DNA of 64,000 bases, taken from NCBI GenBank assembly GCA_016858145.1, contig JAEHOE010000169.1, positions 124,001 through 188,000 on the forward strand. The letters run 5' to 3'. A program made the position numbers and the translations under genes. Each line of letters begins with the position of its first letter. Position 1 is the stretch's first letter. Source of the stretch: Edaphochlamys debaryana. Taxonomy: Eukaryota > Chlorophyta > Chlorophyceae > Chlamydomonadales. Under the pieces are notes generated by a model. It worked only from the letters and a program-made list of their open reading frames with translations, did no database searches and was not told the DNA's origin. Positions 20,050 through 29,757 of the stretch are shown here, piece after piece.

Positions 20050-21022
20050 TGCTGCTAACTCATTGCGATTGACCCGAATCACAGTGTGCTTTATAGGCAA
20101 GCTGAAGAGAGTCTTATTGAGCAAGGATTGGCTAGAACGGCGTGGAGTTCGCGGACCCGGCTCGCGACTACTTGCGGCAGAACGCGTAACCTAAGCAGAA
20201 GATAAATGGATGTAATCAACATGCCTTAATTTAACTGAGTGAAGGCATCAGCACGAAGGTTCCTAGGGGAGCTAGGGTCATTCGCGTCATATCGGCGCCG
20301 TGTAACGAACGCACTAGGGTTCCAGTCGTTGACCCTACATGCGTGTAGGTTCAGCTGTAACCAACACAGAAGGTGTATGCTTCATGTGCGCTAAGCATTA
20401 CGACCTGTGACGGCGAGATGCGAATCCGCCGCGCCAACTGCCATGTACGGATCATCCGTACACACGCACGACAATAGTCATGGCAGTACGCGGAAAGCGC
20501 GCGAAGGCTTTGACATAAGCAGGATGCCTCCTGTGCGTGCGGTGTGCACGTGGCAACTGCTCACGGCCGTCCTAAGCGAGCGCCGAGCGCGCGTGTCTTC
20601 CCGTGCCGGACACCGCCCGGCACGCACCCACAACCGACCAGGGATTCGGGTGCGTTCCGACCACGTAGCGCTCCGCCCGGGGCAAACCGCCGGACTCACT
20701 GCTTCCCAAAAGTAGCCTCCCTGCCCCCCAGGCTCTCCGTAGCGGGGAGCGTACGCCACTAGGCCGGCTTCCGCCGTGCGACGCTGTCGCCTAGACACCC
20801 GTTCACCCAATGCGCAAAGGAGTATGCTCTGAAGAGTCTCAGCGTGTGTGCGAGGCCAGACGCCCGACGCCATACAGCTGATGCCAGTACCGGTATGTTT
20901 CGCTGCCAGAAGTCAACGCGAGTGCAACTGCAAGTCATCAAGCATCCGGCCATGCCTCAGCTCCCCCTGCACACAGCCCCCTGCCACAGCTCCCCCTGCA
21001 GGGCCCCCGCCCCTCCGCCCCC
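20050..21022. other. Intergenic: promoter of STAND gene, 3' side of kinase-like gene
   Basis: This holds the upstream region of the STAND gene and the downstream region of the secreted kinase-like gene; both genes read leftward. The part at 20180-20300 is relatively AT-rich for this window. No exon was supported. Confidence 0.5.
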
Positions 21023-24000
21023 TCACGCCGCCTCCCCCTCCTCCCCCGGGAAAGTGCCGCCCTGGTACGTGCCCGGGTCCGGCCCCGGCCCCGCCCACTC
21101 CCCCCCGCCCACCGGGTCCCCCCGGGGCAGCGCCCAGCTGGGGGCCCAGGGGTGGCCGCACACGAAGCGGCGGTGACCGACGCGCCCCTCCCAGGCCAGC
21201 CTGCAGCGGCACACACAGGACAGGGTGGGACGGGAGTGGGGAATGAATGAAGGGAATGCGGGCGCAGCCAAGGCGGGGGCCGGGGGCCCGGGCGGCAAGG
21301 GCAATGGGCGGGGATGTGCCGGGCGATGGAAGGTGGAGAAGGGGGAAGGGGCCGCGCCTCCCACGCCCGCCTGCAGCTGCGCAGCGGAGCCAGGGACCAC
21401 AGGGAGATACCCGCGGGTTCGCTTGCAGCTACGCCAGCCACCCGCGGAGCGTGTATGCCGGGTTTTGCACCGCGCAGCCCACACGTTCCCTCCGCAGTCC
21501 CCCTTTCGCCCGCCCGCCCGTGGCCCCCCACCCCCACTCACGTGCAGCACTTGGGCTGTATGCGGTACCGCATGGCGGCGGGGTTGTGCGGCCGCCCGTG
21601 CTTGGCCGCCCACTCATAGCCGCGCGTCAGCATGTCTGGGGAGTGATGGGGGCCGGGCGGGGGCAATGGGTATAGTCAGAACGGGACGCCCTTCCTGAGC
21701 CCAACTGCGCATGCTCCTTGCACCTCAGCCTGCCCTTACCCCGTCCGCGCCCCCCGGCCAGGCCCCACCCGCCGCCCGGTCGCGCAGGGTGCGTGCGGCT
21801 CCGGGGCCGAAGCCATAGTGAGCAGCCACCTGCGCGTTGCGAGGCAGAGTCAACGGGGGGAAAAGGTGGGGAGGGCGGTTGAGCTTTTACTGCTTCAGGG
21901 CTGTGACAGGAGGAGGCCGGTGGCCAGGGGGCGGGGCAAAGCGGGCGGCCCGCGCGCCGGGGCGGCTGGCGCCTTGCGCAGAGCGTGGTGGGATTTCAAT
22001 GAAAGCCAGCCTAGCGTGGTAGCTGGGATTAAGGGTGTGGGTGGCTGGGTGAGGTAAGATGCCGGCGTCGATGCACCCGCCATCACCGGCCTTGTCCCCA
22101 GCCCTGACCGCCCGTACCAGTCCCTGCCCCTCACGTCGCACCTCCCGGGGAAGCTGACCAGCTGCCACCCACACCTCCTCCCTACCTGGTCCGGGGTCAT
22201 CGCAGCCAGGCGGCGGAGGCAGGCGGCGACCTCGGGGGGGTACCTGCTGCCCAACGCGTCCTCCGCCTCCCACTCCTGCTCCTGACTGCCCTGCCACACC
22301 CGCGCGGCCTCCGCCTCCCGCTCCTCCCAGTCCTCCTCCCCCTCCCACTCCTGCTTTGCCCCTCTGCCCGCAATCTCACGCTCCGGAACCGCCCCCAAAC
22401 CCCTGACCCCAGCTCCGCCTGTCACCCCCCCCGCAGGCCCCAGCCAACAACGGTAGTCGAACAGCAAGGCAGGGTCGGCCCTCGGCAGGCCGCTGTGCCC
22501 GAAACGGCCCGCGCCCCCGCCCCCGTCAGTCCCGCTTCCTGCGCTGGTGGCGGTTACGGTTGTTCGATTGAATTCTTTGGCCACGTGGCGGTTGCCCAGG
22601 CGGGCGATCTCCAGCCTGGACGAGACCGTGGCCGGGGGAAGGGGTCAAGGGGAGGGTGAGGGGGTGGGGAGAAGGCAGGGACGAGCTTACTCCATCACAC
22701 ATGTGTGCCGTACACATGTGTGCCGTACGTCCGCACACTGCATGCCCCGAACCCCAGGGTCCAAACGTAAAGCAACGCACCAGCGCAGCTCAGCCCTGCA
22801 CCACGTGCACTCCCCGTACTTCCCTATGCCCTATCGGCCGTCTGGGCACCCCCCCGAGACACACGCGACACACTCCTCCCACCACGCAGCGCCCCCTCCA
22901 TCCACCCCTCGTAGCTAGCAGCCCGTTGCCCCCCCCCCCCCACTCGGGCCGCAAGCCCTGGGCCCCTGCCCGAAACCCCGTTCTACCACATGCCACCCCA
23001 CCACCTCACCCCCCCGCAGCCCCCCACACCCACACCCACACCAGGCCCCCACACCCACACACACACACACCCCTGGGGTCTCGCCGGGCTTTCTGCTCGC
23101 TCACGACTTCCACGTTCCTCACCACCCTACCCACCTCTGGCTGGTTGGCACCAGCAGGGAGTTGAAGGCGCACCCCGGGGAGGCGCCCAGGGCGTCGTCA
23201 TTGTCAATGAGCATGAAGTCACCGTTCTCCTGGGGGGCATGGGGGGAGGGGGAGGAGGGAAAGACAGCCTGTGGGTCCCCACCTCGATTCCCCCCAGGCT
23301 TCAATTCAATCCCCGGTCTACCGCCCTATCCGCTCCCCCCCCCCCCGCTTGCCTGCACGATTACGTTCTGCGCGTGTCGGTCGCACTGCCCCGTAAGCAG
23401 GTCCCACACCGCCGCCCTCAGCACTCGACTGCCGTTGAGCTTGCGGTTCAGGAGCTGGCGAGGCGGGGTGTGGGGGGGTGAGGAAGGTTGGGGTCATCGC
23501 AGTCGATGCTCCACCCTCCTACTCCTCTCCCATGCCAATCCCCACACTCCGTTCCTTCCCATGTCCCACCCCAACCCCCAATGCCCCCCACCCACCCCCA
23601 CCCCCGCCCCCACCTCCCCCAGTGTGGGCACTGCCATACGGTGCGGGCGGCCCTTCCGCACCAGGTTCTCCAGGGACACCCCCGGGGCCAGCTCCGTCCA
23701 CAGACCCCACCTGGCGGGGGGGCGGGCGGGGGGGGGGGCGCGGCGAAGGGGCGGCGACGAAAGGGTGTGTGTGAGAGGTCGGTGGGGAGGAGCAGGGCCG
23801 GGAGCGGGGACGGGTGGCCGGCCGTCGGAGCGGCATCAGCCTCCGCTAGGGAGACCAAGGGGTGTTTCTCGACCTCTCCTGCTGGGTCTTCCCTGCCTCC
23901 CCCCTTGTCTCCCCTTCCCTCCCTTCCCTCCCCCCCCCTCCCCCCCACCAGTCGATGGGGAAGCCCAGGCCGGGGATGACGGCGCGCACAGGGGCCAGCC

Positions 24001-25240
24001 AGGAGCGGGGGATGAGGTCCTGGGAGAGGGGTAAGGAAAGATTGTGTGTGTGCTTAGGATGCGTAGGATGTGTGTGTGTGGCCCCGAAGCCCCCCTCGTC
24101 CCATAAACCTCCCCCTCAACCCCTTGTTTCCGGCCCCCCTTCCCACCCCCTCGCCAACCCCAAGACGCCTCATGCCACACCCACCCCTCCCCAACCCCAC
24201 CTCACACCTACCCTGAAGCCGCACTCCACCGCCAGTGCGTCCAGCGCCACCACGTGCCGCATGGCGGCCGCCGCCTCCCCCGGGTCGCAGGGGGGCGGGG
24301 GGTCGTCGGGGGGCAGCTTGCGGAGCGGCACGCACCCCACCTTGACGATCGCCTGGGCCTGGGCCTGGCCGCGGCCCTGGACCTGGGCCTGGGCTTGGGC
24401 CGGGACCTGGGCCTGGGCCTGGGCCTGGCCGCGGACCTGGGCCGGGACCTGGGCCGGGACCTGGGCCGGGACTTGGGGGTCGCGGGGCAAGATCACGCGG
24501 AAGGTCCAGCTGGGGGCGGGTAGGGAGGGGAGGAGAGGGGGAGGGGAGGAGAGGGAGAGGGGGGTGATGAAGGTCCTTTCTCCATGCGTAAGGAGCAATT
24601 CACCAGCGCCCCAACGCCCCAACGCCCGATCCAGTCGACTCATGCCACCATCTCGCATGATGCCCCGCTAGTTCGCTTGCCTGGAGGACGCCCCGGTCTC
24701 TAGCGTGTACCCAATCCCCATGAAGCTGACATTGCTGCCGGCCACCAGGGCTAGCTCCTGCCGGCAGCCGTAGCACTCGTGACACTCCGCGATCGCGTCC
24801 GTGCGGTTTGGCGGGAGATAGCTGGATGGGCGGAACTGGATGGGCAGCTGGAGCTCGGAGGGGTCCAGCACGGGGATGTCGGACCCGGGAATTGCGAGAG
24901 GATTTCCGGGCTTAGATGTGGAGATGGCGCCAGGCGCGGGCTCATAGCCCGCAGGTGGGGCCTCGCCCAGGTGACAAGTACGGCAAGTACGGCACTGCGC
25001 CACGTGATGCATGCTCGGCAGCGGGCTGGCCGCCGCGGGCTGCGAGGGGGAGATGGCCACGAGTGCGGGAGGTCGGGGGGTGGGTTTCGCATGCGAAGGT
25101 GCACAAAGCGGTGTGTGGCGTCCAGCTGTTGGCTCCAAGTCAGCTGTTGCAGTCGCAGTTACCTGTAAGAGCCATGGCAGCAACGCGAGCCAGAGCGCGA
25201 CGAGCCCGCGAGCGCATGCGGGTGCGTGGCCCGCGCGCAT
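21023..25240 (-). CDS. Secreted/luminal atypical kinase-like protein
   Basis: 661 residues from ten exons: 25240-24681, 24509-24212, 24019-23949, 23710-23614, 23454-23353, 23229-23135, 22615-22186, 21829-21769, 21635-21542, 21200-21023 (1986 nt, in frame). Residues 1-26 form a signal peptide or anchor (ARGLVALWLALLPWLL). Cysteine pairs follow (CRTCRTC, CHECYGC). The kinase-like core has a Lys strand (IVKVG, about 243), a hinge-like WTELAPG, a catalytic loop CDRHAQN (Asp 367, Asn 372) and a metal motif LIDND (385-387). DRH..N plus DND recalls FAM20/four-jointed and PI3K/PI4K folds, not ordinary kinases; the substrate is unknown. A VPAQ repeat lies between the first strands. Introns 24510-24680 and 23230-23352 have GC donors. 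A further in-frame 123-nt intron (25040-25162) may be spliced, giving 620 residues. Confidence 0.65.
22699..22728. repeat. Two tandem copies of ACATGTGTGCCGTAC
   Basis: Two exact 15-bp copies lie in the intron 22616-23134 of the kinase-like gene. Each carries the CCGTAC core that recurs in many introns of this window, and ACATGT is itself palindromic. Confidence 0.85.
24350..24480 (-). repeat. Coding repeat: Val-Pro-Ala-Gln / Ala-Gln units
   Basis: Inside exon 2 of the kinase-like gene, 12-bp and 6-bp units encode VPAQ and AQ blocks (about residues 199-240). The reading frame is kept through the array. It sits just before the predicted ATP-binding lysine strand, so it is probably a surface loop that expands and contracts. 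Confidence 0.85.
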
Positions 25241-26271
25241 CAAAGCCGAGCTGTAGATGGATCCATCAGTGGACACTACAAACGCTCAGAGTGCGTCTCG
25301 TGTGGTCAGTGGTGAGTTCGCCCGAATTCCGTCGCGCGTCAGTTACGGAATTGTGTCGTGCACGACATCCGGCACGCCCGCCATCCCGTCCCCCCACCCC
25401 AGTCCCCCAGATTCCCGTGCGGCCCCCAAACGCAGTGCAGGTCGAGGTTACCGATGGAGGTCGTAGGAGTGCTGGACCTTCTCGAAGAGAGGTGGCAGGG
25501 GCCACGCATCCCAGCCACATTCCCCAGGCCAGGCTCCCACCCCCAATCAACGCGCCATCGTGGAATGCGCTTTCCTTTTGACACCCATCAGCCTGTCTAA
25601 TCCCTTCCTCTCCAATCCCTGGGCCGTGGGCCCTGGCCGGGTGCTCTCCTGGCGGGAACGCCTGGACTCGCGTAGCATGTCAAAAGGACCTCAGCAGGGC
25701 CTGCATCCGTATACACTGGGCTGCGCGGCACTCGGGGCTTGCGCCCTCTGTTTGGCGTGTGCGAGTAGGGCCGGACCCCAGGGATGGCACCGGGCAGCAG
25801 CAGAAGCAGCGCGATTTTCAAGGCGTCTCATGTACAGCAGCCAGCGGGCCCGGCGTGGGCCGACGTGGACCGGCATGCAGTGCTAGGATGCTATGTGCCA
25901 GCCCCCCACTCGGTGCACGGCCCTTCAACGATTCGCAAGAAGTCTACAAGCTTAGCTGAACATAGATAGCCGGGTCGGTAAGTTCCCCCAGCGCTCAACG
26001 ACACACAGTACGGGACTACGGGAGGCAAGAATTGCCGCAGGTGATGGCCCCATCCGCCACCCACTTGGCCTCCTGCCCCGGAGTCCTACTCCATGCATGC
26101 GGGGGGTGCTCAACCCTTAACCCGAAACGCCACCTCCATCTCCCTGTGTGTGTGCCACTTTCCTCCATGCCCCCCCTCCTCCGCCCTTCCCTCGAATTCC
26201 CCCGTCCAGTCCCCCATCCCCGCCCCCGCCCCCCAAGCCCACCCCAACGTGCCATGCACCCGGTTCCTCAC
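25241..26271. other. Intergenic between kinase-like and F-box genes
   Basis: This is the upstream region of the secreted kinase-like gene and the downstream region of the F-box gene. I found no supportable exon, RNA gene or repeat here. Confidence 0.5.
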
Positions 26272-29064
26272 TCACTCAAACACCAGCTCAGCGCTCGCGA
26301 ACAGCGCACCGCAGTACTTGGGGAGCGGCCCCGCCCCCCCCGCCCCCCCCCGCCCCCTCCGCCCCCTCCGCGCCCTCCTCGCCGCCCGCCCGCCTGCCCC
26401 GCAGCAAGACCAGGGCCCGCCGCGCGCCCACGGGGCAGGCGGGCACGGCGTGTGCGAACCGCTCCCACGCGTCCGTCTGAGCGCAGCGGAGGCGCCCTGA
26501 GAAGTAGGAGAGGCGGCCGGGGCGGGGCACGAAGGACTGCATGCGAGCGGCCGCGTCGCCGCCGTTCCCCCGGCCGCCGCCGCCCCCCGCCCCCGCCCCC
26601 TCGTCCAGCATCAGCCCCACGCAGTACTGCCCGATGCAGCCGTGCCTGGGGAGCCGGAGGAGGGAGGAGAGGTATGGTCAAAGGAGGAGCGTAGGGGAGA
26701 AAGCCACGGGGGGAGGCGCATGGCGTGGTGGACCGCCCAGGCCGACTCCCTCCACCGATCACACGCATGCAAACCCCCCGATCCCCCTTTAACCCCCTGG
26801 CATCCCACCGCCTCCCCTCCACCCTTCCCTCCACCCCCCCCCCACCCCCCAGTCTGCTCGCCTGCTGCCCACGTGCACGCTGAACCGCAGCGCCAGCCCC
26901 TGGTCCAGAAGGAGGGCGGCCTGGGGGGCGGACAGGCCCCGCTGCTGCAGCTCCCAGGACAGGTCCACCACCTGAGGGGGAGGGGGGGTGGAGAGGGGGT
27001 AGAGGGGGGGATGATGGTGAGGGTGGGGGTGTGTGGGGACGAGGAGGGGATGGGGGCGCAGGTGCGGGTGCGACTGCTTGAGGCGCCGAGGCAGAAGGCC
27101 AACGTGGGCACTGGTCGCAGCCTGTACGTCTTTCTCTCTATCCCTCTGTCTGCCTTTCTCTCCCCCCCTGTTCGCTCGTCCGTACCTGCAGTACCTCGAT
27201 CCAATCAACGGGAGACGCTATGCACGTGACGGCAGGCGCCGCCGCCGCCGATGACGTCGACGTCGACGTGGAGCTCTTCTCCGCCTCCGCCGGCACCCTC
27301 GACGGCCCCGACGCCGCCGCCACCGCCTCGGCCTGCTCGCCGTCCGCCGCCGCCAGCCCCTCCGCCAGCCCCTCCACACTCTCCACCTCCGCCTCCGCCG
27401 TCGCCGCCGACGGTGACACGGGGTCTGCCGCCTCCGCCTCCGCCTCCGCCTCCGCGCGCAGGGCGGCCGCCGCCGCCTCGGGCTCCCCCGCCGCCAGCGA
27501 CGCCGCCGCCGCCTCAAGCTCTGCCGCCGCCGCTGCCGCCGCCGCCGCGCCCCGCTCCGCGAGGGCGTGCAGGAGGCCGCTCAGCTTGGCCTGGGGGTTG
27601 GGGGGTAGGTGGGTGGTGGTGGTGGTGGTGGTGGTGGTGGTGGTGGTGGTGGTGGTGGTGTGTTAGGGGGTTTGAGGAGGGGATTGTGTTGTAGAAGCGT
27701 GCTCATTAGTCTGGGACGGCGAGGAGCGACACAGCAATCCGTCGACGTCAGGCAAGCCTCTGCCTCCGTTATCCACCCTAACGTGCTTTACCCGGTGCAA
27801 TCCCTACCCCCACCATTCCCCCCACCTGCACTGCGTGCACCTTCTCCCCAAGGCGCAGGCCGCCGCCGGCGTAGGGCGCGGGGGGCGGGGGGGCGCCCGC
27901 ACCCGCGCCCCCCTCCGCACTAAAGCCCTCGGGTCGCTGCTCCCACCCCACCTCGGCCGTGGAGGCCACCTTGTTGGTGACCTGGGGGTGGTTGGTGGTT
28001 GGTGGTTGGTGGTTGAACGGGGTTGGGGAGACGGGTGCTTGACACGGGTAGGGTCCGGAGGGTTAACCCCGCCGCAAGGCCTCGGCACAACCGCCTCTCT
28101 CCTTAAGACTCCCCTCGCCCAGGCGTGTGCACACCGTCACCCCTTATCTATTCCCCCCCCTCCCCCTCCTCCTTCCCCCCCCTCACCCATGCGTTTCGCG
28201 TCCACTTGTTCCACGCCCCCAGCGGCCGCCCCAGCTCCAGCAGCAGCGTGTTGGAGTCACGTCGGAAGGCCTGGGGGAAAGAGAGGCAAGGGAAGGTGGC
28301 AGAGGCGCGCGTTAGGAGCATATCAGGGAAGATAAGCGGGGCGGGGGGGCGGGTACGGGCCGTGAACCCCCTGCCCAAAGGGCGTGGCCCCCACTTCATC
28401 CTCCCCACTCTACACCCTAGCACCGAGGCCCCCTGCACCCTAGAGCCCCCAAAACCTTAACCCACTCAACCCCAGCCCTCAACCCCCCGGCCCCCCCCTC
28501 ACCGGGTTGCGCAGCAGGTTGCGCCCCCGCACCGCCAGGTAGAGACGCGCGGGTGTGATGGGGTCGGGGCCCAGCGCCGCCATCTCCGCAAGAAACTCCC
28601 TGGGGAGGGGGGAGGGGGGAGGAGGGGGTGGAAGAGGGCGAGGGGGAAGGGAGAAGGGGAGGCCTTGAAGGAAGGCTCGCAAGGTGCGGCGTGGGAGGAG
28701 CTCTTTGACAGGGCGGTGCGTGGGCTGGTGTGAGAGAGGTGTCCGTAAGGGGAGGGGGCGGGGGGGGAGAGGGGGGCGCTGCTCACCGTGTCAATAGCTT
28801 CGCGGGCATGCGACCAACCCATGCCTCTGGGCGAGAGGCCTCTGCGCGCCATGACCGGCAGACGGCCGGTATGGTGCCCGCAAGCGTGTCTCCATCGAGG
28901 TGGCGAAACACAAGCTGCAGACACTCGCTGGGCAGGGTCTCCATCGGGCTGAGCTCGCGCGGCTCCGGAATGTCTGGGACTTGCGACGCTGGTGGCTCAG
29001 GCACAAGTCCCTCGGGTGCAAACTTATCAAGGAAGCGCGAGACGTAGCCCGCGAGTCGGGACAT
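26272..29064 (-). CDS. F-box protein with FBA-like substrate domain (probable frame break near 3' end)
   Basis: Likely an SCF ubiquitin-ligase substrate adaptor. Exons: 29064-28787, 28599-28503, 28270-28187, 27981-27826, 27590-27186, 26971-26862, then 26645 to the end. The F-box is at about residues 42-80 (LPSECLQLVFRHL..VCRSW). GRNLLRNP starts an FBA-type region, followed by VVDLSWELQQRG and GCIGQYCVGLML, the FBA core. An Ala/Glu-rich low-complexity insert fills exon 5. Intron 26646-26861 uses a GC donor. As read, the frame stops at 26288 (495 aa). One base out of frame, the same DNA reads KYCGALFASAELVFE and stops at 26272, which matches an FBA ending better. The switch falls in a long G/C-run region (about 26330-26375), so either a homopolymer error, a real frameshift or a small intron is present. 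Closest families are FBXO2/FBXO6/FBXO44-like; I am not sure of the subgroup. Confidence 0.7.
27611..27661. repeat. (GGT)n microsatellite in intron
   Basis: About 16 nearly perfect GGT units lie in the intron 27591-27825 of the F-box gene. It is a likely length-polymorphic site. Confidence 0.97.
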
Positions 29065-29757
29065 GGCGAATCCGTCGACAGCGGTCCGTGCAGTGCTCGT
29101 TCTCTTCTTCCGAGCGTTGCAGGTTGGCGTCTGTGAGTATGGGCTATGCAGTCTGCATGCTTGTGCGGGCCCAGTCAGAAGATAAAGGCGCCCGAATGGA
29201 CAGCAAGTCGCGTTCTCGGCGACACCGCAGCTTCCTTAGGCCGCAGCACGGCAGTGTCCCGACTGGGGCCAGCTCCGACCAACGCAGACCACCTAACACC
29301 GCAACCGAGGTAGTACTAAACATAGGTACCATTCACGCTGCAGCGGGATAGCGTGCAGCGGCAAGTCCAGCGGTTGCGCATCGGCGCAGGCCCAGCGGAG
29401 GCCCAGCCGCCACGGATAGCCCCAGTCCCTAGGCAAATGCCCCCACACGTTTCCCCACCCTCCGCAACCCTCCACGCATCGCCGTAATACGCGCCGGACC
29501 GCTCGCGCGAGCCCGCCGACCGCCGACATGTCCACCCATTTTAGCACGCCACCACACGCACCGCGCCGAGCGCCCACGGGGTCAAGGGAAACCACACGAA
29601 GCATGAATACCGCCACTGGTGCACTGACACGCTCCCATGACGCTCCAACGAAATGCCCTAGCCTCCAACTCACTACTCAACAAGACAGTATCCTCACCTC
29701 ACGCAGCAACTCTCAACGACCCGGGCTCAGCCCAACTGGCCACGAGCTGCTCCCCGC
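29065..29757. other. Intergenic: F-box promoter and patellin 3' side
   Basis: Seven hundred bases separate the F-box start from the stop codon of the patellin-like gene. No exon or TGTAA signal in the expected orientation was found. Confidence 0.5.
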
